In this document: positions 1-12,620 of the stretch, piece by piece
Layout of the letters: every line of letters starts with the position of its first letter
How positions within the stretch are numbered: position 1 is the stretch's first letter
Assembly (NCBI GenBank): GCA_034190875.2
Contig: CM067344.1
Span: 14,308,801 to 14,372,800, forward strand
Direction of reading: 5' to 3'
DNA from: Urechis unicinctus
Taxonomy: Eukaryota > Annelida > Polychaeta > Xenopneusta > Urechidae
DNA length: 64,000 nucleotides
Notes under the pieces: generated by a model
What the model saw: the letters and a program-made list of their open reading frames with translations, nothing else
Database searches by the model: none
What the model was told of the DNA's origin: nothing
Translations under genes and position numbers: made by a program

Positions 1-80
1 CAAAACAACAGTTACCGCTTCTCGCAATATCCGGCCAAGTCGGATGGGAATGCTTGGAGTGAGTAATACTGTTCAATATC

Positions 81-190
81 TTTGCGCTGCAAATTTACGA
101 CACAATCACGGACCCATAGACCAGCTAACAGATGATCTGTGTAGGAAAAGCCTATTACTGACATGATCAGCAAAAAGCTCAAGTCAAACA
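81..190. repeat. Core element K in a1
   Basis: K is the best-conserved short element shared by all three module types. It starts near TTTGCGCTGCAAATT, then has GGACCCATCGACC, GCTAACAGATGATC and CAGCAAAAAG at similar spacing over about 100 bp. In all types it is followed within 100 bp by TTAGGGAYAGCTA. On the minus strand the a and c copies read as an open frame with a DHLLAGRWV-like stretch, but the b copies have stops just before that stretch, so the conservation is not clearly of a protein. Confidence 0.7.
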
Positions 191-775
191 GGCAGAGATC
201 GACCACAGGCGGAGATGTATGGTTTCATGTTAGGGATAGCTAGTGATGCGTGCATGATGGTCATCTCAGGAGCTGTGTACCGGCCTTAGTGTTGTGCCTT
301 ACCAGTCCGGCGATCTGTTGGCTGATAAGGTTGGATTAAGTCAGTTAAAGCTCATATGCATCTGGTTGTCGACAGGGCACTTAATGATCTCGAAGCGACT
401 AGGAAAGGGCAGCAAGCAGCTATATTTCGATTATCTGGTGGTTACAACGTTACCATAGTGTGAGTGCCTATCTTCAAATACGATGGTCGCTGGTCATATT
501 GAACACTTATTTAAAATAATGTTCACGATATGCACATTCGGCTGACTAAGTAACATGCATTTGTCAAGCCATCGAATCATATATTTTGATTAGATTCATT
601 ATAAAACTCTATAACATAGTCTGGCAGTCTGTGACGCGTGGCGAAGAATGTTGCATATCTTCTCTTAATTACCACCACTTTCTGATTTTCTTTCTTTGTT
701 AAAACAGAATAGCACCACTAAATTCTTTTATTGTGTGTAAACGGCTAGACAATGAAAACTAGGCAGTAATGGAGC

Positions 776-857
776 TCTGAGACATGACAGGCTATCAGGG
801 ACGTTCTAGACTCACATCTGAGACATGACAGGCTGGCAGGGACGTACCAGACTCACA
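776..857. repeat. 41 bp tandem duplication (two copies)
   Basis: Bases 776-816 and 817-857 are near-identical direct copies that both begin TCTGAGACATGACAGGCT and end GACTCACA. The related site in c1 (14,870-14,945) has TTCTAGACTCATACCC once only, so the duplication is specific to a1. Confidence 0.8.
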
Positions 858-1008
858 GCGAACACACCAAAGTAGTTTCTCGTTTAAATGGGATGCGTTT
901 TTGAACCTATCAATAAATAAACACCCCACAGTTGTGGCATAATGAAGTGTCTGATTGACGGGAGCGATTTTTAAATCTTTAATCTCGAAGTGATATCGAC
1001 GTCTTAAG

Positions 1009-1490
1009 CCACAGTCACACCGGATAGTAGGATTTCTGGATCGTGCGATTGTTGACAATTTGGCCAAGGTACGACTAATCGTCAATGATTGCTACGTTTG
1101 CGATATTGGTGGCAGATAATCTTACGATTTTTGTGGTGCGATTGGAGAAGATCGATCGAATGTTCAATCGTAGGTGACTTGTGGTGGCATCAGCGACCGA
1201 TCGCACGATCAATCGTGGCGATCTGTGACCGCTCGCACGTTCGATCGCAGCCAATCGTCTTCTCGGCAGCGCTGGTACACCCGCCATAATGAAATGCTGT
1301 CATCGTGTTTCGTAGTGGAGAGAAACCTGAACCTCAGAAGCCACTCCACATCAACTGGTCTGTGAACTACAGACTGGTGGTACCACCAATCGTAAGGTCG
1401 TGCAACCAGTCGGTACAGGTCGTGACTGGTCGCATGACCAATCGTAAGGTCGTGCATTATGCAACCGCGGTGATGGTGCAAACGCAATGA
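1009..1490. mobile_element. GC-richer CGATCG/AATCGT motif island, possible MITE
   Basis: This block is richer in CG than its surroundings and packed with short variants of AATCGT, ACGATT and CGATCG. The 20 bp ACCAATCGTAAGGTCGTGCA occurs twice, at about 1,385 and 1,435. One edge reads CCACAGTCACACCG, and the far edge read in reverse gives CACCATCACCG, a weak terminal inverted repeat. The frames of 60-96 codons here are by-products of the repetitive composition. No transposase is present. It might instead be a minisatellite, and the ends are approximate. Confidence 0.35.
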
Positions 1491-2064
1491 CAATTAACTG
1501 ATCCAACATTATAGGTTCGTATTAGTCGGGAAAAGAATAGTTGCGAACTGCCTAACTGTTAACATCCAGCTGATGGAACCTGAACCTGACAATATCATGT
1601 TGCGCTTTTATTGACGCATACATCTCTATTGTATGGTCTAAATCGTGTTATTAGCTCTCTGGCTTGTGGGAAGTCTTGTCTGATTTAACTACGACTCGTG
1701 CACCACAAGGCAATGAAACCTCGCCTCATATCATGCATGAGTTAAAATTAAAGTTTTTTAAAGTTGCCGTTTTAGTCGGCGGTGGCATCAGATCACCTAA
1801 ACCACCAAGCCGGGGTACCTGGCCTGATGTCCAAATAAATTTCCACAACATCAAAACGATGATTATGCAATGGAATACAAAATCATTGTATCGCGGTTAT
1901 CATTTTTATATATGTTTTACTATCGTTAACTGACAAAACGAGATGGGGTTTCTTCTATTGCCTTTGTTGAATGAACAAGGAATTGACGTTTTGTAGACAG
2001 ATAATGCAATACTTTGTCAACAAATTTATCTTAATCATTTTCATAATAATTGTTGCAGCATGAA

Positions 2065-2132
2065 TCATTATTATTATTATCATCATGATCATTGTCATCA
2101 TGATCATGATCATGATCATGATCATCATCGTT

Positions 2133-2166
<34 letters not shown>

Positions 2167-2190
2167 CCATCTCTTCATTATCATCGCCAT
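2065..2190. repeat. (CAT)n/(ATGATC)n microsatellite
   Basis: Imperfect CAT and ATGATC repeats, with a pure (CAT)n run at 2,135-2,166. It occupies the position homologous to the CAT tracts of c2 (36,541) and c3 (63,686), upstream of the block ending near TCACTAATGGGAGCAG in c modules. Confidence 0.9.
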
Positions 2191-3136
2191 CACTATAAGC
2201 ACCATGGTAATCATCATCACGATTATTGATAACCAGAGCACTACCAATAATGATGATAACTGTCAATACTATTATATCACTAGTGGGAATAGCAACAACA
2301 ATGTCATGTTTTCCCTAGCACATTCCAGCATTCAAAGTACATTCTCCCTTCACTAAGTTCACCCATACCATTTGTTACCTGTTGTATGGTTTTACGCTGA
2401 TGGACAGTTTTCTGTTTAACTGAGCTGACAAAGAGCTTCACAGCTGTATGTTTAACAGCAATCGATTCCAGTTGTATGAAATAGCAAAGCTTATAACATT
2501 CCCTGTAATAACACCCACAATGCGTATTGTGCAATGTCTACAATTCATCTGGATGTTTGACCAGAAAGAATTGACTTGGTTACTTACAGCGCTCTTGTCA
2601 GAAGAGCAGCCCCAGGACATAACACAGAGTTAGCTTATAACAGCTGCAATATAGCAGTGACCTCAACCTTACGCTACCCCTTTTGAGCATCAGATAGAAC
2701 ACTTTGCTAGTGTTGTAAAGGCTTAACGCACAGACCAGGCCGATACGGGAAACCAAATGGAGAATTATCACCAATCAAATCAGAATAGAATAGTAAAGAG
2801 CAAGAACGAATCGAACCAAGCCGTTATTGGTATTATATCGACGTGTAGGAAGTGCGAAGCCCATGCTCACATGCGTTGCCAAATCTCACCAGTGACCAGT
2901 CATGCAAATGTATTATCCTGGCTTTATATGCAGTGACCAGCTTATGTCGTTCTGCGCTTTATGCTATAACAGGATTGCTGTATCATGGCTTTATCATGGA
3001 TTTGAAACACTATGACTGCTTACTTTTATTATTGGTTAAACTAAATCTCATTGCCGTGTTAACTGCTACGACCTGCTAGTTTTGCCCCGTCTCGATATGC
3101 TGTAGTCTGCATATTTCATCATGCACGTTGAATTAA

Positions 3137-3339
<203 letters not shown>

Positions 3340-4192
3340 TACACTTATATATGCATATATATTTATTATATTTTTATCAACATCATTATTATCATTATTA
3401 CACATTTATTGAGGACATTCTAAATGACACATTGGGAGAGCTTGATGGGAAATCCAATATTTATAACCCATTCTATTAAACCATAAGCAATATATTAATG
3501 AATATTATGACAATGAATGTTGATTGACCTTAAGTAGAATCAGCGGTATATCTTTATGTGGAACCAAGTATGGAGAGGTTGACAGTTCGACTACTGTATG
3601 TACGTGTAAGGTTGGATTGGTTGGATTGGTAGGGTCATGGTGGGAATAATGAGCCACAACCGGGTGCAATATCTGTAAGGAAAACAGCGGATGGATGACT
3701 GCTTTCCTGGATGACTTATGATGTTACAGTATAAATGTGGCCAGGCAATCCGTACAGAGCTAGAGCATTAGATCTCTAGTATTTGTCACTGGGTTCACCT
3801 GGCGTTCCTCGTGTGTGCAGTGTATAATAAGGGTATTTGTCATCGCCATTGTAATGATGCTTGAGAAAGTTGAGCGCCATCATTGTGGGGGTAACTGAGA
3901 GGATGATGAAGACAAATTAACACTTTTCCTTGCTTATTGCATTCTTCAGATAAGAAGGTGACAACTACACTTAATCACCCTTACCATCTCAGTAAGATGC
4001 GTAATGTTTGGTACTGCTTTTGCCATAATATTGTTTATGATATGATATGATTAACCAGTATCCATGGAGCAGTGCAAAGGCAGCACCCTTTCTTATCATC
4101 ATTTATCTGCTTGAACACTGACGTGAAGGTTGCTGAGATGGTGAAGGAGGCTGCTTGAATGCAAGCATATTTCCTTCCAAGCTATCTCTTAA

Positions 4193-4331
4193 AACATAAA
4201 TCAATATACGAGCATAAGTATGAGGCTGCACTTGATAAAAGGACACGCTGGTATAGGAACAATGTACAGTGTAAATGCTGTATATCAGGCCAAGACCTAC
4301 ATTGCGCTATCTCGCCGAGCACTTTATTACA
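4193..4331. repeat. Landmark P in a1
   Basis: P is a shared element of 100-140 bp. It has ACGAGCAT or a close variant, then GGACACGCTGGTAT or GAACACGCTGGTATCG about 40 bp later, then CCGAGCA a further 50-70 bp on. It occurs once per module in all eight modules where its site lies in the window. Between types only these blocks are conserved. Confidence 0.6.
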
Positions 4332-4809
4332 CCTTGAAAGTAGATCACATGCTAGCTGGGTAACAATATTATATTATGAAATAGATACCGATTAAACCTT
4401 CGCCATCTTCTTTCCCGTCAATACTCAAAAAAAAGCATGGCGGAGGAAACATTTGCAAATGGCTGAGTGATCAATGAACCTTACTCTGAAGATATCTGCA
4501 ACGTGAGGGGTTAAATGAAGCAAGCTTCGAAGAGTCGTCAAAAGCGTGAAGGGTTTGTTTCATGATGTGGTCGTACGAACTTTAGTAGTACTTTCTCATT
4601 TTTCCAGTCTTGTAGCAGAACCAGTTAATCTGTGTGAAGTAGCCAATGCATCGTCTGGGTATTATCCTGTATCTAATGACTTTCGAAACGCTGACATTTC
4701 ATTCTCTAAGTTATTCAATATGTATGAGAGGAATATTACAATTTGTTCCAGCAATCACACATTGGCTGTTTCGTAAATACATGCGCAATAAATGTTTGAT
4801 AAATGTTTT

Positions 4810-5711
<902 letters not shown>

Positions 5712-5932
5712 CAATCGTATATTTTCAGCGAATTGTGAAATCGGTAGTTTGTTGTATAACAGCTTGACACGAGTTATTGTGAGTCCGCGCCGGGCTTTGT
5801 TACTTAATTGATAGCACCTGGCAGTTCTAGCAAGCCTTGCTTAATCACGTCCACCTGTATTATTGACACGACGCAATCACAATAAGCCAGAAGGTATCAG
5901 GTTCTCTCAAATCACCAGGATCACAAAAGAGT

Positions 5933-6092
<160 letters not shown>

Positions 6093-6110
6093 GAATTGAG
6101 CTGTCGTCAG

Positions 6111-6215
6111 TTCGCCTCACAGGCGTCCACTGACATCACACCATACGTTTATGTATGGACCTCTTTGGCTTCAGCCGTATTCTAATTGAGCAACAATGAG
6201 ATAATGGTCGTTTGC
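6111..6215. repeat. Landmark T in a1
   Basis: T has GCCTCACAGGCGTCCACTG (or CTGGCTTC variants), then ACCATACRTTTATGTATGG, then TTTGGCTTCAGCC or TTTGGCTSTCAG, and near-end GAGCAACAATGAGAT in the a type. It closes the part of each module where similarity between types is visible. Related copies lie in b1, c1, a2 and b2. Confidence 0.6.
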
Positions 6216-6800
6216 AGATCAATTTGTCCGTATTTATGCCAATAGTTTGTAGAGTAATAAGAAAGAGGGAAGATAGCCTAGCAACTCGATCTTCTCAGCC
6301 CAATCCTCCCTTTCAAGCTGACATTACGTTTACGTGAGAAAAGTAGTTTTGTTTATATTGTAGGGTCCTTTCCTAATATTGTCAATAATTTTGCACCCTA
6401 TCACTCGTTTTACTGACCTTTCATATGAAATGAGTTATCATATATTGAACCCGCTAAACTTTACAATCAGATCAATTTTATCTCTTCATATTTACTCTTC
6501 TTTAGAAGGCTCCATATAAATAATTATAAATGCATGAACAGATGACACATCTGATTTATTCCTAAGTAGTTATCACTTACTACAAATTTTAGTAGCACCA
6601 GGTAATTCTACTAAGGTAGCCGGGGTTAAATGATATTGTGTAACATTAATTCAGTAGGTCTCTGAATCTGGGGCCCGCCAAAGATTTTGGGTTTTCAAGA
6701 TAGCTATTCTTAGAGCATTCATTCAAAATCAATAGCTAGAATAACTTTCTTTACACACTGGGAGTCAACTTGTGCGCACTGGACCAAGCTTGTTACTTTT

Positions 6801-6905
6801 CTCATTCTCTGTATTGACACACATAATAACTCCGGGTTCAAAGCTGACACCCTCACGTCCGCAAATGGCGGGTTATAACCTCCTCGAGTGGATTTTCCGA
6901 TATAC
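6801..6905. repeat. Landmark S (module start) in b1
   Basis: S begins TCTCTGTATTGACA, followed by CATAATAACTCCGGGTTC and GACACCCTCACGTCCGC. It precedes K by about 370-490 bp in b1, b2, b3 and a2, and I use it as the working module boundary. The GGTTCGAA stretch resembles a tRNA T-arm or Pol III B box, but no cloverleaf can be folded around it. Confidence 0.55.
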
Positions 6906-7259
6906 CAGCTAAGATGGAATGAGGAAAATATTCTTTATGTGACCTCGCTATCTATGTGAAATGTCAATTGAATGTGGCTTGAATTTTAAGGAGCTGCTTA
7001 CTTTGTCGGCATTTGTGAGTATGGAACCTCTACTAACGAGGGTGGCAATCGTATGAAAGAGGCACAAATTTTTAATCACCTTTGAACACAGTTATCGCAG
7101 AATAAACCAAGATTGACGAGATCGACAAATGTATTAGAATTGAAATCCAAAAAAAGCAAACAAAATCAGGAAGGGTATTGCCAATTGTACGCTAAATTGG
7201 CGATTTTCGGTTCCCTGTAATGGAAAAACAATTTGGTAGCTGGGATGAGTTCCATATAT

Positions 7260-7353
7260 TTGCGCTGCAAATTGACAATCTCATCACGGACCCATCGACC
7301 CGCTAACAGATGGTCCTGGTTCGAAACGCCTGCCTCTAATCAGCAAAAAGTCT
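7260..7353. repeat. Core element K in b1
   Basis: Carries TTGCGCTGCAAATT, the CCCATCGACCCGCTAACAG block and CAGCAAAAAG. It lies 480 bp after the S element, the same spacing as in a2. Confidence 0.7.
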
Positions 7354-8840
7354 AACAGGCCGAAATATTTCCATCTTGTTAGGGACAGCTAATAATGCTA
7401 GCCGATGAGAGTCATGGCCACTTCCGGTGCACTATGCCGATGTAAGGGTGTGACAGCAGACTGCTATCATTTGGTTAGTACCATATTACCATAGTGCAGA
7501 CTGCTATTATCTGCTTAGTGCAAAGTTATCATGGTGTGAAGGCCTATCTTCGCACTTGATGGTCATTGGAATGATGACGTACACGATCAAAATACTGATC
7601 GCAATGAGCGCATTAAGTTGAGTAAGCTATGTGCTTTTGCAAAACCACCAAATGATATATATAGTCAAATAAACAAACAATCTTACATAACATTACAAAC
7701 CATTTTCATCCTAGATCATACAAAGAATTTATCGTTTCAGAGCAGCCCATTTGGTCACCGTCTTTCTTGAGGTAGGACGTGGCCGCATTCATTCTCGGAA
7801 GATGAATCGTTTCAGAGCTGGGCCGGGGCAATTCTGACCTATGCGACGGGTCGACTTCGCAATATAACATTATTATACTTCTGTAAAATACCATATATTT
7901 AAAGTTTGCAAGGTAGCAGATCGTTTTGGCTTTTGGGGAATAGTTTGGTTTTCAATGAATTATAGTAACTCGATACTTTGTCTATAAAATGGCTGCATCA
8001 GCTATTGGAATTGCACTCAAAACAAGCGATGTCATCTAAAAATCAAAGTTTCAGTTTTGACCTATTTTAGGGGTTCGTATTTACCTTTTAACAACCACAT
8101 CTTGTTAATTTCGATGTCTTGCCTATAGCAGTGTTGGAAAAGAACTAGAATGTGTCCATGGTTGTCATTTTGCTATGGATAAATCATCGACTTTGGGTCT
8201 ACAATTTGTTTCGTACAGAAAATAGACAGCTTTACAATGCCATTACAATGCCATTCCATAGAACAGCGCAAATAAATTTATATGGAACTGAATTCAACAC
8301 AATGTTAGCGCGGAAGCCATTCGTCGCTTCGACGCCCATTCTCTTGCTTGCATTGTATTCCATTTTAACCACAGAGCAAAGCATAAATAAGAAACACACA
8401 CCGGGACCATTAAAGCTAAATGCTTTCAGTGGTATGGTGATGAGAGCAGTGTAATGGAAGTCTACCTTGAGTATCAACTTACTTTACCGCGTCCCTTTTT
8501 GGCAGCATCATCTGTTTTAGGGAAAGTCAAACATTAGTCGTGGCCCAGTAAATGTCTGCACAATCCTTCACTTGTTGTCTCCAGGACTGTAACTCAGCTG
8601 TTGTTGTCCTAGCATTACTCATTCAACGAAGACCATGAGAACGCAACACCAAACAAAACCGTGTATACTCACAGGGATTTGCATTGGCCTGCCGGCCGCT
8701 TTCTTCTAAATATACATAAACCCAAGGGGGACAACGATTTCGTCTAAACCATCTTTAGTCCCGTTTACCAGTCTGGCGAGCCACATAGGCATTGACCATA
8801 ACCATCCGCCCCGACATTTGCCACCGAAAACGCTATTTTA

Positions 8841-9011
8841 GCCGTTTAGCATTTTAACTGTACCCGGTAAACCATTGATCGTCTGAAAGAAGTCGCGAGC
8901 TCTGATTGGACAATCTAATTAAGAGCTCCAATCAGAATTCGCGATTTTTTTCGCCCCGGACGAAGGGCTGATAATCAATGAACTTCCAGGTACAGGAAAC
9001 TTGCTAATCCG
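8841..9011. repeat. Long imperfect palindrome (possible foldback element)
   Basis: Left arm 8,841-8,910 and right arm 8,927-9,011 are reverse complements with mismatches. The inner 18 bp (8,893-8,910 and 8,927-8,944) differ at two positions around CTCTGATTGGA and TCCAATCAGA, with a 16 bp loop. Outer parts pair through TTAGCA, CTGTACC and CATTGAT. It lies inside a ~430 bp insert (about 8,620-9,055) that b2 and b3 lack. This fits a small foldback transposon or MITE. No transposase is present. Confidence 0.6.
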
Positions 9012-9473
9012 TTTGAACCCTTTTGTGTTGCAAATTAAAGCAATTGATCCAACGGTACAGATAAGTGACTGATAGATGGACGGGAATATCGATTAAAATT
9101 ACCATTTTCGTTATGATTGGGACGTCTAACGTCGTCAATATTCCGTTAATGGATCATGTTCGCACAATAATTGTGGGGCATTCATCATATATCATAAGTG
9201 GTGAAGGTACTTTCACGCGGACAATTTACTGATATGATACAAAAGGGTCCGTTTTGCTGGAATAAGAATAGCAGTGAGCCGTTCAACTCTTATTATTCAC
9301 AGAAAGGACTTGAACACCGACAAGTGTTAAGTTTAACTGTTAGGATTCTGAGCTATCAACTTTTAGCTACCAAAGCCGTTCACTGCTAGAATTCCGTTAC
9401 AAGATGACCCATCATTAACAAGCAACGGCGAAAAACGCAGCTGCCTATAGGATGCCATAACGTTATCGAGTAT

Positions 9474-9587
9474 AACATAAATCTAGATACCAGCATTAAC
9501 ATAATGATCCTCTCGTGAAAGGGACACGCTGATATCGGTATAATAGCCTGCTTTTTCAGGCATATCAAGCCGAGCAACATATTGTAA
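9474..9587. repeat. Landmark P in b1
   Basis: Has AGCATTAACATAATG, GGACACGCTGATATCGG and CCGAGCAACAT in order. Confidence 0.6.
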
Positions 9588-9710
9588 CGATTCAGGTAGA
9601 CCTCATGGTTAACGTAATAGGTCACTCTAATGGCATCAATGTCCAATGCGCATTGCACACTGCAGCATAAATGGACATAGTCTGTTTAGATCGATAGCAC
9701 ATCCCACAAT

Positions 9711-9913
<203 letters not shown>

Positions 9914-10860
9914 TGTTGTATTTTCATTTTACTTTAAGAGTTCATCTAATTATGCAGTCTTTTCGTACTGAGCAGAATGTGTTTCCATGGATTTGAATTC
10001 TTAAGGCGACAGCCAATTTCTGAACGGCACATAGTAGCATTCAGACGAAAATCACGCAGCAAAGCAGCTAGCATCAGTAATTCGTTTGCTGCCTCCCCGC
10101 CAACCGCAGACCACAGACGCCGCCGACTTGATTTACGAAAACTTGATCTTCAAAAGCATTCATTGGCACATTATTTTAAATTTACAACCCAACCACAATT
10201 TGACCGTTTCAATTTGAAGTCCATATTGTCGAAAGTGGTTGCATGAAGAGCACCCAGAGACAAGCACTATCATATCGTATGTGACTCATGTGGCTCCATG
10301 GCCTATTATTCATTGCAAATCAAAGCCGTGTGTTGTTGAATCGGCCCCGCAGCCTCCATGCTATATTGATTGCATAATTTCTAAAGAAGGGAATCTATGT
10401 TATAATATTGATAACTTTTCCAGCGCCGTCGTATAAATGGGACTTAACCCAAATCAGCCATGTACTGGTAGGTCGAAAGCCTACGGAATCGATACAACGT
10501 AGAGTGAATGATGGTTATTCGCAAATGAACACAATAGCTGAAAGAATGAATGCTGGTCATACTTTGACAAAAGAAAACATTATTACGGTTTGGAAAGATA
10601 ACAAGGAATCTCATGGAAATGTTGCAAATTTTTCTTTTAGGAATCTCTGAGGAATCTCTCATGTCAAAATGACATTTCAATTTTGAAAAGGTCATCTAAA
10701 GACTAATGCAGGTCAATTTGAGGAAACTCCCATGCGATTTCGCATGTATTCGCTGAGTCACTTAGTGTTATTAAAAGAGAAAATATGTACCATCTTGTTT
10801 CATGAAATAGGATCCACAAATCTGACTTTCCATTGGTCGGCACTACTGAGCTGCGGCGCT

Positions 10861-10945
10861 GTTATCAGTACGCCTCATTGGCTTCAGCTGCCATCGCACC
10901 ATAAATCTTTGTATGGTTCTATTTGGCTGTCAGACCAGTGTACTT
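10861..10945. repeat. Landmark T in b1
   Basis: Has CAGTACGCCTCATTGGCTTC and TTTGTATGGTTCTATTTGGC. Confidence 0.6.
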
Positions 10946-12176
10946 GTAGATTCACTTGTCTGTGTTTGTGCCGTTTGTTTGTAGAGATTTGAGAGGAAAG
11001 GTTGTTCTAATAACTCATTTTCATGCTTTGGATTTCAAATTCTCACGCTTCGGAGTAAATGCGTCTCAGCAAAAACCCGGGGATATGGGGGTAGTTCCTT
11101 GATTTCCCGTGGAGGTACACTCAACCAGATTAAAATTTCACAAACAACCACTTGGAAGAAAACCTCTGCTATAACACTTGTAAGGTGTACTTGATTCTAA
11201 GCGCCCCCATAATCGTGCTATGTTAGGGCTGCGGTGCTCAGACACTTTATCAAAATCGAAAGAAAGCAGGGCTGGCAGCTTAATGCGATACGGGAAAATA
11301 GCCGAGCTTATTCTGGAGCTATGATTGGCTGAGAGGAGGGTGCCATGCGATAATATATTGAAACAGCTAACCTCTACGATGCATTGACTGATGATGCAAT
11401 GAACTCTCTATAATAAGTTAACTCACTTGGTTTCGTGGCTGCAAACTTGTGGTTGAGTTATATCGCATTTAACTGATTTGAACAACCATTTACCTTATTT
11501 TACCTACCTTTTTGTGTAAAATTGTTTTTAGTTATTTAATCACATATATTTCTTTCATTACCAATCGGGCTGAACTTTAAAATACCTGAAAATTTTAATA
11601 TTCATGCTCATAAGATTTAATCGCGGGTAGTTCTATTGAAGTGGCACGATATTGAATTATATTAGTGTCCATCCACACACAGAAACCGGATAAATCTCAT
11701 GCTAGGAATGTCCTTGTCCGAATCTCACCGAAGATGGGAAAAAGATAGCCAAAACTTCATATTACGCAGAGGATAATAAAATGAATAAACGATTTTGGTT
11801 AATGAATAATTCTCGTGCTCAAATGGTTTGAATAATCATAATTATTCAAGCAGTTGTCATTTAAGATAGGTAAGTTAGAGAGGGGCAATAAATGGAACTA
11901 ATGACGGTCATTCTACAAAGCGAATTGGTATCGTTTTGGGTAACTGTCAAGGATTATTATTCAGTTTAGAAGCAGGGGAAAACCACCTCCAAGCAATATT
12001 GATAGCAAGCGTAACTTTGTGCAGTCAAATTGAACACGTTGGAAGGATTCGGAGCCAAATGGACAAAACAACACAACGTTCGATTGTTTCGAGTAAACCA
12101 AGTTATATACAGCAATCATTTCACATCACAAAATTATGTGTCGTGTTATAAATGGGGTGCAAATATACACAAGCTG

Positions 12177-12620
12177 TCAAGCGTTATATTCACGATAACA
12201 AATAACATGCTGGCTGTGCTGAAAGTCAAAATGAACGTGGAAGATATTGGTTGCTATCCGAATATTCAATATAACTTTGAAATGGTTTGCTTCGGTGCAA
12301 CCCTTTTCTGGTGAGATGATTTTGCCGAATGAATGCAAAATAAACGATTGCTTCTGGGTCTGATGTCGACGATCAGGCAAGGGAGGGATCAGGATCGTTA
12401 GTCCTTCTCTTCCAAACCATTGTGCTGCAATTTTACACCCATCCTTGACCCATCGACCCGCTAACAGATGATCCGTGTACAACAAGCCTAATACTGACAT
12501 GATCAGCAAAAAGCTCAAGTCAATCAGGCAGAGATCGACCACAGGCGGAGACTTCATATTAGGGACAGCTAGTGAAGCGTGCTGAAGATACGCATGGCCA
12601 TCACAGGAGCCGTGAGCCAC
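12177..12620 (-). other. Conserved-looking minus-strand frame across core K, probably not a gene
   Basis: A 147-codon frame spanning core K of c1. Its first half (residues about 22-57) reappears in frame in c3 (62,259-62,507) and in the a modules (12-206). Its second half reappears in c3 (62,018-62,302) and c2 (33,914-34,162), but in a different frame from the first half in c3. It includes a hydrophobic stretch LSFLLIMSVLG followed by DHLLAGRWV. In the b modules stops lie just upstream of the DHLLAGRWV part. It could be a decayed exon, but frame loss between copies argues for conserved DNA rather than protein. I do not recognise the sequence. Confidence 0.15.
12421..12519. repeat. Core element K in c1
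   Basis: Carries the CCCATCGACCCGCTAACAG block and CAGCAAAAAGCTCAAGT. The first part is more diverged than in a and b modules. Confidence 0.7.

Noticed and set aside
2060-2356. His-rich frame of 98 codons and a Met-rich frame on the other strand
   Set aside because: Both come from the CAT/ATG trinucleotide tract.
7400-7440. CGATGAGAG/CTGATGAGAG in b modules as a hammerhead core
   Set aside because: No GAAA core follows at a suitable distance.
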